From NCBI GenBank assembly GCA_025200525.1, contig CM045762.1, positions 126,609,752 through 126,673,751 of the forward strand: a stretch of DNA of 64,000 bases, in the 5' to 3' direction. The notes under the pieces were generated by a model. It did not search any database. It saw only the letters and a program-made list of their open reading frames with translations, and had not been told where the DNA came from. Made by a program: the position numbers and the translations under genes. Positions 42,649-54,900 of this stretch are shown here, in pieces. The first letter of the stretch is position 1; each line of letters opens with the position of its first letter. The stretch is from Camellia lanceoleosa (lineage: Eukaryota > Streptophyta > Magnoliopsida > Ericales > Theaceae).

Positions 42649-43752
42649 TAGAAAAAAATAGGCTTACAAAATTTAACAGATAAGAAAAATAAGCTTTGTG
42701 AAATTCAATCGAGGAAAAAATTGAACATATAGGAAATTTTTTTAACAGATAGGTAAAAAATTTGAACAAATAGGAAATACTTTGAGCAAATAGCAAAAAA
42801 AATTGAACAGATAGTCAATGAAAGTCAACAGATAAATTAAGGAATAAAATTGGAAACAAAATGTCCTCAAAACAAGAAAAATGACTTCTCACTAAACTAT
42901 TTCACAAAAGATGGATCTCTCACTAATAAAAAACATTCACTGGACCTAGTGCCTTACAACCTCCTTAGATTGGATTTATCACAAATTTACTCTAATTTTA
43001 AACATATGGTAATAAAGACAATTTTTTATATTTTTGCTCTTTATATGTATTTTTTCCTAAAGATTTTAAAATCTCAGTTCTACAAATCAGTTTTTAATAA
43101 AATTAACACAGATTTGTCTTTTCAAGATTTGTTAAACAAGATCAATATTGGATATAAATTTCAAAACAAAAAATAATAGATTGATTTTCGATTAATCAAA
43201 ACAGCCAAACATTATTTTTTTTTTAAAACAAGCATTCCAAATCATCTTTGGCAATTTTGGATGGATAGATCTTTAAAAAAATAAAAAAAATCTACAGATA
43301 TTAATTTCGTTAAAAACAAATGTGTATAACTCAAGTTATGAGATTTTAAACTGTCTTGGATGATTTTTTTTTTTTTTTATTCCATATATTTTTTCGAGAT
43401 CTATTTATCCAAAATTATTCAAGGCGATTTCAACTGTTTAATTTCTAAAAAGGGAGATTTATTTATAAATCTCTTTTAGAGGTGTTCTATTCTAATAAGC
43501 CACAAACTATCCTTGTAGCCTAGTTAATCCCATATATTTATACTTTTATTCTATGAGGCAGTTTTTTCCTGATTTAGATTTTTGGTTGAACTATTAGACC
43601 CTCATTTTACTTTGTTCATATGTATTACATACAAAATAAGATATACACGTTTTTCATATTTTGCTCATTTTGATATGTATGTTTTTCATTTTTTGCTCTT
43701 TTTGTTTTGGCAATTTTGCATGGTATCACTGTTTGCTAGGGATTCAGTGGAA
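42649..43752. other. AACAGATA-rich tract (right part), then AT-rich DNA
   Basis: 42654-42840 continues the repeat words TTTAACAGATA, TTGAACATATAGG and TTGAACAGATAG. From 42840 to 43750 the DNA is AT-rich, with no recognised gene. Confidence 0.5.
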
Positions 43753-43987
43753 TACGATTATGAGATCATATTCATTTCTTCATTGGATGTCGAATCAGGT
43801 TTGATCCAGTTGAAATTGACGGTGGTGCGACAGTCACAATCAGTAGAGATGGAGGCAGTGATGAGCGGGATATGATTATGAGATCGTATTCATCTCTTCA
43901 TCGAATGTCCAATCAAGTTTGATCCAATCGAAATCAATGGTGGTACAACAGTCACAATCGGTGTAGATAGAGGCAGTGACAAGCTTC
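43753..43987. repeat. 118-bp tandem duplication
   Basis: A unit beginning TACGATTATGAGATCATATT (43753) recurs at 43871 with about 10-15% change, including ACAGTCACAATC and GAGGCAGTGA. Confidence 0.8.
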
Positions 43988-45615
43988 GGTGAGGTTGTTT
44001 TCTTTTAATTTCTATTTCTATTTCTATTTCTAGTTATGGTTCTAGTTTTACTCTATGTGGACGATTTTCTTTGAAAGTTTGAGAGATGAAGGTTGGAATT
44101 GTGAGGAGTAAAGTCTCCGGTACAGTAATGAGGCTTTCTTTATAGAGAGATGAGGTGGGTTTGGTTTGATTTAAATTAGTAGAATTGTTGGAATTGTTGA
44201 TAATAATGATAATGATGAAGATGAAGACGAAGATAAAGATGATGAAGAAGAGGATGTGGGTGATGATTTTTTGTTTTTTGAGATATTGAAATTTTTTGGA
44301 TTTCTAATTTTGTTGCTACCCATTGATTTTGATTTTTTGTTGTTGGATTTCAATTTAGCAATGATTTTTTGAGATTGGTAATGTGTCTAATATACAAATG
44401 ATATGAATGTTCATATCATTAATCAGTATAAATATTCACATTAATTTGAAATAGAAAATTGTCATTGTGTTGTTGATTAGTGTTAATATTCACACACATA
44501 TATAATATTGAATTATGAATATATTTTCACTGTATTCATTATCACTGTGATACGGTGATGTTAAGGTTCAAATCAATATTGTATCAAATCACACAACCAT
44601 AAGCCTCAATTTTCATTTTGAATACAAACATGATGTGAATGTTCATATTGGAACATACAAATGTGGAGGTTCATATGAATTTTGGAATATAGATAAAACC
44701 ATGATTTCAAAGTGTTAATTACCATTATGGAATGGTGATATTAAAATTCACATCAAAACTGCATTGCCCACAAACCACATTAAGCCAATGATTATGTATA
44801 CACAATTGTAAACCAACTGAAACAATGTGAATGTTCACATTGATTTTATAAACTCTAAAAATGTGACAATATCAACATTGCAATAATCACAAACTATCAT
44901 TTATGTGTGTACACAAGCATGAAGTATGTGTTTATGCACAATCAAATTATTGATGTGAGTATTAATATTAAGAATAAAATATAAATAAATTAGTTTAGTT
45001 GCATGAAGCTAATATATTGTACATAATTATAAAGCAATAAAATATAAATATTGACATTGACTTTGTAATAGTAAATGTTATGGCAACATACTAGTGTACC
45101 TTATTAGGCACATCCTAAATAACGAATTCAATTCCAATACTTTTACAAAATTCCAAAAAATATGAAGTTCACATCCATTGGTAGTGGATACATTGGTTTT
45201 GTATGTAAATCATGGGTTTTGTATCGGAGAAAACTATAATATTCAGATCCAAAATAGTTTTTGGCATGCTTGTATGCTTCTAACGCGCGTACGATGACGT
45301 CATCAAACTTTATGCATTTGGCGTTGTCGATCTTAGCGTTCATCAATGTATCAAATAATATCCAAAATGGTGTTTGCCTCAAGTAGTTTAGCTGAGCCTC
45401 TAAGAACTTGGTACTTGTCATCAATTTAATTAAGCCTGTAATATTTGATCGGTGGGATGTAGGTGCTCCTCTCTGTTGGCATGTTATTGTCTTTGATATG
45501 GTAATCCTCTCTATTCATCTTTGTGTGGAATTTAGGGAAATTTCTGTTATATGCACATGCATATTAATTAGTGTCTATATAAATATTCAAATTGTTAACA
45601 TCACAAAACAGTTAA
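43988..45615. other. Non-coding stretch rich in GTGAATGTTCAC palindromes
   Basis: Words of the form ATGTGAATGTTCACAT or ATATGAATGTTCATAT recur (44399-44420, 44635-44650, 44828-44842). The same word appears at 47915-47930 and 56562-56590, so these pieces were contiguous before the solo LTRs at 45616-47832 and 48086-56490 inserted. A 93-codon minus-strand frame at 45143-45424 is a possible protein fragment with no recognised domain. Confidence 0.5.
45143..45424 (-). CDS. Unidentified 93-codon open frame
   Basis: The product contains EAQLNYLRQTPFWILFDTLM and KFDDVIVRALEAYKHAKNYF. It has more balanced amino-acid use than surrounding AT-rich frames, so it may be a remnant of a transposon-related or host protein. 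I do not recognise the family, and there is no supporting promoter or neighbour. Confidence 0.2.
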   Translation of the reverse strand: MMTSTKFLEAQLNYLRQTPFWILFDTLMNAKIDNAKCIKFDDVIVRALEAYKHAKNYFGSEYYSFLRYKTHDLHTKPMYPLPMDVNFIFFGIL

Positions 45616-47832
45616 CGTCACGCCCCACTTTTTATTACACGACTATCATTACCCAAAATCCATTATTATAGTCCATTTTCATTTATATAGTACGAAACAT
45701 GTTCACCAACATCCATAATTACAAAAAGTTCTCTCAATTGTATGTACAACGAAATGTAACATGAATTACAATTAAATAAATTGCCCATGGGCTACATTGT
45801 TACATAAAAAGAAAAGGTTTAACCCTTAATACAATAAAAGCCTTTCGTCAACAAATAAAGGCTTTGTGGCCAATATGTAGGGAAGATCACCGATCTCGTA
45901 TCACCTATCAACTTGTACTTGAAAAGAATTAATAATGTGGATAAGCATAAAGCCCAGTAGGGATCCCAACATAATCCTAAACAATAACAACATACAGATA
46001 GCTATGATCATAAATACTTCATATCATACAATATAAATAATGTGACGGTTTGTAATCAAAGTAAACTTATATATATACTTTTCCAAAAAATGTCCAATTT
46101 GTTCAACAATACATAACATTCTCTTTCTTCTCTTAAATCATTTATTTCATAAAAAACAGATATTAATGACACATTTTCGATAACATGTTCATAAAACCCA
46201 ATCACCTTTCATTCCTTACACTCCCAACTCATCATATACACCCATTTCTAATACAAGAATCATATTTCCAAGCTCTAAGCTAAGGGTATTAAGACATTAC
46301 TACAACTCGTTGACACACAAATTTACATACAATACCTTTAACACAAAACAAAAATAACGTACATGGCAAGACTGCTACACAATTATATGAGACAATCTGA
46401 CCTCATTAACTAAACTGCTACCACATTTGATATACACAGATAAACCGATTCAACATTGAACCCCAACCCATGCTCTACCTACCTCAAGCACAGTAAGTCA
46501 AAGATACACTTTTCCATAACGAAACACCAATTTACTAGACACAAGCTGGAAGGTAATGGTACCTCTGCCAATTTACCAGGCACAAGTTGGAAGGTAATGG
46601 TACCTTTGCAAAGTTCTCCAAGAGCTAGTTGGAAGGTACCTCTTATCCTAAGGGTATCTAATTCTCCAAGCTCTAACTGGAAAGTAATGATACTTTTCAT
46701 TCTTAGCGTAGTATACATTATTAACCATCACAACATGTAAAAAGGCATATATAACCCTAGTGTAATACATATACATAATCTATTCAACACAACAGTGTCA
46801 TCCTCCACTGATGACCAATGACAAAACCTCTAAACTTATGTATTTGATACATGTAATATAATAATCCAATTCTCATGTTCATTCTTAATTAACAAAGAGT
46901 TATGATTTCATCTTTTTTCCAAAATCATTTTTCTTATTTTCCAAGTTACAATATTCCAATCGTTATCTAAAATCCATTCCCTTCATTTCACAAAACCAAA
47001 TCCATGGATATCAAAACCATAACCTAACTCAACTCAACTCAATATAACTAATCCAAAACAATCCCAATATCATGGTTAATTCTTTATTTTAGCAATTAAC
47101 ACATTTACACAACCCATATTAAACAAAACATAACAATTTTTCAACTTCACCTCTTTTCAATTTATTAAGCCAATAACATTAAATTAGGGCTTCCCTTCCC
47201 CCTCTCAACATAAACATAATAAACTACTCCCTAATTAACCAAACAACAACCAATTCATCAATTACAACCCCCAAATATCAAACCCTAGAACCCCTTTCAT
47301 GACTTTCGAAAAATTCATAATAAATATGATTTTTATGTAACAAAATCTACCACATGTATGTCTAGACAAAATATTAAAGAGGAAAAGAAATCCTTACCTT
47401 AAGCAAGAAGAGGAGAAAGCCCAAAAATTTGACTTCGACGAAAATACGATCCGCGCAAATTACTAGAAATCTCTCTTCGTGCTCTACATTTTGTTATATG
47501 GAATTAGGGTGAGATTTTAAGTAAAAAGAGATGAAATTCAAGCTTAAAAGCTTGAGACTTTCAAAAAATAGAGGAAAGAGGGAGAAATGATTTAGATTTG
47601 ACCAAAAAGTAACCTTTTTAAAGTGTTGATCCCAAACAAACCACTCGCGCGATGAAACTAGCGCTCAAGCGTCAGAGACATAAGACTGCTTGAGCGATAA
47701 AGCTTTCGCTCGAGCGCAGAATGCAAACTCCGAGAAGTTTAGACCTGTAAAAGTACTAGATGACCCGCAAGATTGCTCCAGTGAACAACCCGTCGCTTGA
47801 GCGATGAAGAATAAAACTAACAGGTTGTTACA
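45616..47832 (-). mobile_element. Solo LTR, same family as the TR-GAG LTRs
   Basis: On the minus strand it starts TGTAACAACC (47832) and ends GGGGCGTGACG (45616). The flanks gttaa (45611-45615) and gtcaa (47833-47837) are a TSD with one change. The left end, CGTCACGCCCCACTTTTTAT, matches the LTR ends at 56597 and 62273. The U3 carries GCTCGAGCG-type words at 47640-47810. Tandem AGYTGGAAGGTAATGGTACC repeats lie at 46540-46690. Confidence 0.85.
46540..46700 (-). repeat. Tandem repeats inside the solo LTR
   Basis: Three to four degenerate units contain GCTGGAAGGTAATGGTACCT. A related pair (GGAAGGTATGGTACCTCGAT) occurs at the equivalent place in the LTR at 57592-57690. Confidence 0.7.
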
Positions 47833-48085
47833 GTCAAACTTAAACCAGTAGTTAAGGTTCACATTAAAATCGAACTACAAGTAGAAGACACTTTATTGTT
47901 TGGAGATTAGCTTGATGTGAATGTTCACAATATATAATATAAATGGGTAGATCCACAACAATCATGTAACAAATTTATTCACAACATGGGCCACTAAGAC
48001 ATCACCAACATATCATTGATTTCAAAGTATATCACATTGACAAGAACATAATTTCTTAACACAAAGAAAACATTTATATACTATC

Positions 48086-48950
48086 TGTAGACACCCCATT
48101 TTTGACCGCCCTTAAGACTTGGGCGTTACTGATGGTTTACTTGGTGATAAAAGGTGTGCAATGCAAAGGTTTGATTTCTTCAGCAAGAGGACAGTCAAAT
48201 CCCAACCTCACACCCCTTTTTGGACCAAAACTATTTTGAATGGTTTTTAGACCTTAAAACCCTCTCTTTCAAAATATTTTTGAAAATAGGTTCCTACGAT
48301 GTTCCGACACTCACATTTTGTTAAATGTTGCGCTTTTCGGTAAATCGAGCAAGGACAAAGTGGAAATAAATGAAAGAGAGATGAAATCTTTGAAAAATCT
48401 TTCAAAACACCTTGTTTAGGGGTTTGGAGTTGAAGAAAAGAGGAGAGGAGAGAAGAAAACTAGTTGAGGAGAAGTTCGGCATAAATCCGGGTAGGATTGA
48501 AACTGAGTGGCTTCACCAAAACAGGCATAATATTTTGCAAAGTTGGAATTTTGATTCAAGGTTGCCACCATTGGAAAGCTTACTTCCGGGGCTTCAATTT
48601 GGATAGAAGAATGATCTGAGAAGGAGTCTAGATGAAGGAGTTATGTACATTTGCACTTTGATCTGCAAAGTAGATTTTTGCTATCTGCCACAGAAGTGGT
48701 GATCAGCCAGTTAAAGTGGCTGGTCGGCCAGTTAAGTAGCTGGCACAGATTTTTTGCAGATCTTTTCCCTCCAGCTATTCCACACAACCTCTAGCTGTCC
48801 CATATTCAGATATTTTCGACCTTGAGCTCATTTTTGCTATATATGAGGCCATATCTCTCGTTAGAGAAAAAAGAATTTTGGAAACTTCTCACACTAAAAG
48901 TCCTCTTTCTCTAGAAATTTTAGAGCTGGAAATCCTTTCTCTCTCTAGAA

Positions 48951-48984
<34 letters not shown>

Positions 48985-51900
48985 TTTAGTGCTTGAAAGT
49001 GGGATTTTTCTACATCTTTGCAAAAGGACTCTTAGTCAAACACCTCTATCTTGTTGCTGAGGCTCTTGGAGGATTTATTTGAGCTCTCAAAGCTTGGTTT
49101 TTGCCTCAGACGTGCCTGTTTTGCTGTGGTTCTTCAAGGGTGAGTAGTGACCCTCTTTAAGCTTTGTTTTGCTTAAGTATTTGGCCACCTTTGCATGCTA
49201 TTTTTGGCCTAAGTTTCAATTACAAAAACCTCTGATTTTGAGGTTCTAAAATGGTGGTTTAAGCCTTGTTTGGCTAGGGGGTTGTAGACACCCCATTTTT
49301 GACCGTCCTCAAGACTTGGACGTCACCGCTTGAACACTCGGTGATTATCCATGTTTGTGTTTGTTTGGAGTTCTCGGAGTTCTCGGTTACGCGCCTTGCC
49401 TCAGGATCTCCGAACTCGATTTTAATGTCGGTTTTGCACCAAACACTTGTGTTTTGCCTTGGAGGGGCAGGGAATGCCTTGTGAGGCATCCCCACACACC
49501 ACCAGCACTAGCTAGAGGCCACCGGCTGGTTTTTCTTGCCACCGGCAATATATATTGCCGGCCGACACTCTTTGTTGCCGGTCGGCAGTCATTTTTGTCA
49601 AAATGACATTTTTGGCCAGCCGACTACTGTTCATCTGCTTTTGCAGATATTTTAGGACAACTGGATGGCATTTTCTTCCCCTCCATACACGTGTATGGAG
49701 GGATGCCCCTCTTGTTTGCTTACTTGCTAAGCATTATAAGATTGCCTCCTCTATAAGAGGAGGCCTTCTCTCCCTTGCTCAAGGGTTAGAAAAATTAGAG
49801 ATCTTTGCGTAGAAAATACAGAGGAAGCTCTGGTTTTAGGGTTAGGGTTCAATACATATCCTATCTCTATATTACTTTTGTGTGTGTTTTAGTTCATACT
49901 ATTGCACACAAGCACCTAGTGCTTCACCTTCCTTGGGCTACTGAGGTTCTAAGGGCTTGTTCTTGATATTTTTGACTGGATTGGAGCTTAAGGAGGCAAC
50001 AAGAGCACCCTTTGTGAAGAAGGTCAACAAGGGTAAGAAACTACTCCTTTTTACCCCATTTTTGCATCCTATTTCTACCTATCTTAGAGATATTTTTGTG
50101 CTTAGTGTTTAATACAAAAAAGTTCTGTTTTTAGGCCCTCTTGATAGTTTATTAAGAGTGTTTTGTGCTTTGGGGAAGTTTGACCCCTCTTAGGCCTTGT
50201 AAGGCCTCCTTTTGTACTATTTTGTGCAAGTTTCGAGACTTTGGTGTTTGGGCCTCTTCACCACTGAAATCTTGAGGGATTTCAGTGGTGGAGATGGTGC
50301 CTTGAAGTCTCCAAAAGGGGAGGGCCACCCCCTCTCCTAGTTGTCCTTGAAAGGGACCATTTTTGGTCTCTTGAGGAAGCCTTTGTTCAAGTCTGTGTTG
50401 ATCATGTCTAGGCTGCATTTCATGCTTATTATGCCATAATATAATCATGTTGTGTGTTGGTTTTGGTACACCATGCATGCTTAGCATACCTACCATGTAA
50501 TGCCTCCTTGATCCCTTAACATGCCTTAGGTTGTTAGCCTTTGTTTGAGCATGTTTTAGGCTTAGACTTGTGAATGTTTTGTGCTTATTTTGCCATGCTT
50601 TAGGTCTGTCTATAGTTGTTTGGATCGATTTTAGCATGTTTAGTATAGCTCCTTTGCATTTGTAGCTTGTTAGGCTTGTATGCCTCAAGTATGTGAACGT
50701 GTAGCATGTGTTGATTGCACCATTTTGGTGGCTTAGACCCATCCAACATGTAATTTCAGTCCTTTTGGCACGCTCATATGCTTGCCTTAGTTGCCTCTTT
50801 GTTGCTTTGAGAGCATGTGTTGTATGCCCTATGTTTTGACCATTGTGCATGCCTTTGAATTCAAACCATTTAGATGCCATCTAAGTGGTCCTTTGGGCTT
50901 GATTTTGTGTGCTAAAGCTCTGATTTTAGTTGCTTAATTCTTGCCATGTTAGGTCTTGTCAAGTGTAGTTCAATGCCTCTTGGCTTGCCTTAAACACTTG
51001 GGCCATTTGCATGCTTTTTGCTTGTCTTGTTTGAGTTGGTTTGGCATCCCTTCTAACATGATTTCAGAGCTTAACTTGCATGCTAATTGTTCATATTTGT
51101 CCCCTTTTAAATGTGTTTAAAAGTCGCCCCATTATGCTTTAAGTATTGGACCATGAGTGCTCGCATGTGTGTGTGCATTTTGGCCTTCACTTCCTTGCTT
51201 TTGGCCACTGATTTTAGGCCTATTTGGAGTTGCCTAAGTCATGTTTAAGTCCCTCTTTTATTTGGTTTACATGCTTGCCTTGCATGCTTGCTTGTATGTT
51301 TGTATAAGTGCCTTGCATTGTCCATATTGCATGCTAGCCAACATGTCTAGGATTGCATTGCATTGTGCATGCTTGGCCTCTTGAAGTGAGTGTGATAGAG
51401 GTTAGGCTTCCTTGTGTGATTACATGGTTTGCTTGCATTTGAAATTGAAAGTGCACACTTGATTCTTTGGGCCATCATGCATGGAAATGCGTGATTAGTG
51501 GTCCGAGAATCGAGGTACATCCTCATTTGAGTCACAAACATGATAAGGAATGTGTTTGGTGCATACATTGCTTGAATTGAGCTGCCATGCAAATTTTTCC
51601 CTCTGCTGCTGTGAGTTACAGGTTCTGTAGGAACTCATTGCCGGCCGGCAGTATTTAGTACCGACCGGCAGTCAATCGGAGGCCGATGGATCCATTTTGT
51701 GCCGATGGCCACATCTTACTGCCGGTGGAAATTCTACTTAGCCGGTGGTGTCCCCCAGTGTCCAGGGAAGCATTCCTGAGACTTTGGTAATCTTCAAAGG
51801 GGCAGAGCAGGGAAAACAGAGGCAGCTTGCGCATGGCAGTGCAATTCCGAGCAAGACCGAGCATGCATTGCATTGGACCCGCTTCCCGAGGACTTTATTG

Positions 51901-54900
51901 CTTTCCTTAGCTTAGTTAAATTTGTAAATTAATTAAGTAGTCTGTAATATTTAATTAGCTTGCGTAGTTAATTAATTTGTATTATTTATTTGGTCCCTCC
52001 GGGCGAGGGCAAATATGTAATAAGCGTGTGTGAGTGGTGTGCATGTCTTCCAACCCCCACTTTTTTCTTCCCTTTTATTTATCCGCTTATGATGGTAGAT
52101 TAGGGCATATTTTAAAATTAGCATACCTTATGTAATGCATGCGTGCATCCATACATTTGTCTTATATGCACCGGGCTCGGTACATCATACAAACCGCATT
52201 GTATCTTCAAAACTAACTTGAATACGTGCACCGAATGATTGCATTTCACATGCCATTTAGGGTTAGCCGAGCCTATCCTAATCACATTCTACATGCGATG
52301 CATTAGCCACTCTAACATGAACTAGGGCATGCATGTTTGCTAACTAGTTTATTGTTTTGGCACGGAATACGATGTAAGTATTTATGCTTTAGCATATCGC
52401 ATGCGTGTGAATGTTAACATAACGGCATAATTACTATGTGGCTAAATGCTTATATGAGATAAAACTGTTTGAATGCCTGTGGGTGGAGGTTGGATTGCTT
52501 GAGTTGGAAAAACTCGTTGAAATCCGTGTTTTAGCCTACTTGCGAGTAGCAAATTCCAAAGCGCTTTCAAAATAAACGGACATGCAATGTTTATTTCCAA
52601 ATTAGACAATCTAGTCTATACTTGTTTGCTGAGCGCATAACATAGTAATTCTAGGCTAATAATTGAAACAAGAACACATAACGTTTTCAAAATCGGATAT
52701 CATGGTTAGTAGAGGCCGGTCTTCGGACCGGGCGAAAGGGGGTGCTCATAGCTGACCTTCCCCGATCGTACCCAAGCTCCCAAGCCAAGACAACTTTGGT
52801 GATGAAGGACACGTGGCCTTTGGCACCGAGTCAGGGTTTCTTAAATTTTCCATTTTAAAAAATATTTAGATGGCGACTCTGTATCTGGCAAAGCAGTCCA
52901 TGTTTGGCACTTCTTTTCAAAATCTATTTTTCTCAAAACAATTTGCCAGAGTTGGACTCTTTGGTTCAGATTAAGAATCGCAACAAACAAAAAAGGGGAG
53001 TCCGAACTGTAGCGGTAGCGAGGTCCCTCGCGAGCGCTGTCTACAGGGGTGTTTCCTCCCTTTTGTTCCTTGGCTTGTAAGGCCCTTTGAGTTATCTTTC
53101 AAGCTTTTCAAACAACTTTTTTTTGGCCTTAAAACCACTAAATTTTAGAGGAATTTTAGTGGTAGAAAACTTGTTCTGAGGTCTCAAATGGGAGGGGGTG
53201 GTCCCCTATCCTCTTGTCTTGCTTGCATGTCTTGTTGGCCTACCAAATGAGCATGCATTTCTCATTCTTTTAAGCTGAGTTCAAGCATGTTTTTGTGTCT
53301 TTTTGGGCCTTCTCTAACTCTTTTTTAGGCTAGTTTGGTTATTGCTTGCATGCTTCTTACACTTGTAGTGTAATCTTGCTAATTAGCCTTTTATGCTTGA
53401 TGCTTTAGCCCACCGTTCTAGCTTATTTTGGCTACACTCCAGCATGCTTTTACTCATGTTTTAGCATGCTTAAACTCTATTTGAAATGGTCTTGGCCCTT
53501 TGAGGCTTGCTTTGTATAGCTATAGTGTAAAGGCCTTTGACTAGCTTTGAGTTTCAAAGTCCCTAGCATGCTTTGTATGTGATGATTGCATGTCTTAGCC
53601 TCATTTCTCACATGATTTCAATGTATATAGCATAGTCACACTCTCACATATTCCACTATTTCATAACTTTTGTGAGTTGTGCCTTGTGCCTTGTTTGTGA
53701 GCCAATGCTTGAGCATGATTTTATTGCCTCATGAACCTCCATCTCAGCATGTTTTGGCCTTTGTTTTGACATGATTAAACTTTGTCCAGAGATGGTTTGG
53801 TTGTTTAGGCCATGTATTGCATGCCCCTTGTATGAATGCCTTAACTAGCTTTGAGTTTTAGGGCCTCTTGCATGCTATACTTGTGAGGTTTGCATGATAT
53901 TTCATCATTTGGCATGTGATTTTAGTGCCTATATCTCTACCATACTCTCATATATATCACTTTTTCAATGTGTTTGAGAGTTGAGCTTTGTGCCTTGCTT
54001 GCGAGTCATAAGTTGAGCATGTTTTTCTTGCTTCTTGTGCTTAAGTTTCAGCATATTTTGCCACTGTTTTGGCATGCATGAGGTTTTTTTGGAGCTGGTT
54101 TAGTCCATTGAGCATTGTATTGCATGGTTCTAGGGTGATGCTTTTCACTAGCTTAATATACTTGGTTTTTGAACGTGTCTTGCATGCATTGTTTGCATGT
54201 TTGAGTCTTGTGTTTCATGCCATATCAGCATTGAATATCTACCATCTCCCTCATTTCTTTATTTTTCAATTTGATTTGAGGGTTGATTGGCCTTGAGCTT
54301 GTGTTTAAGCTTGAAGTAGGGTTTGTGCCCAAATGGCTTTAACCCTCTCTTGAGGGTTCCTCCTAGTCAAAGGGCATAAACCCTTTCATGTCTTAACCCT
54401 TCTTTTGGTTGACCTCCTCTTCTTAGAGGACTTGCACATTGGACTTAACCAATTAAGGAATGATTTGGTAATGCAAATGAGGAAATAAAATTGAATCAAG
54501 TAAAACATGCCAAGATAACATATGTGTCCTGCATTGCATGTATTTGGATCGGACGTTAATCCAAACACAAGAAATGTGGGACATTTCATACTTAGAGTAA
54601 TGAAACGTATCACATTTCTTGGTCGTCGTCCCCCTTGATTGTGCATGATAGGGTGGAGGCCTCTTGAGTCTTATTTGTGCATTCATCAACATTGTACAAA
54701 CTTGGTTCTCATCCACCATGCATTGAAAATGCTTGGTTGGTGGCTTGAAAGCCAAGCGCTACGCTCCTTTGAGCTTGAGACATGATAAGGAGTGTGGCAG
54801 TACCTACATTGTCTTGCAAATATATTGCTATGCCTCTATTGTTCTCTGTTGCAGCAAAATCAGAAGCCTGCAGAAGCAACTAGCCGACCGGCTAATGGCA

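Noticed and set aside
50152..50880. 242-codon minus-strand frame as a gene
   Set aside because: It lies inside solo LTR D with no recognisable motif, and the matching part of copies A-C does not keep the frame.
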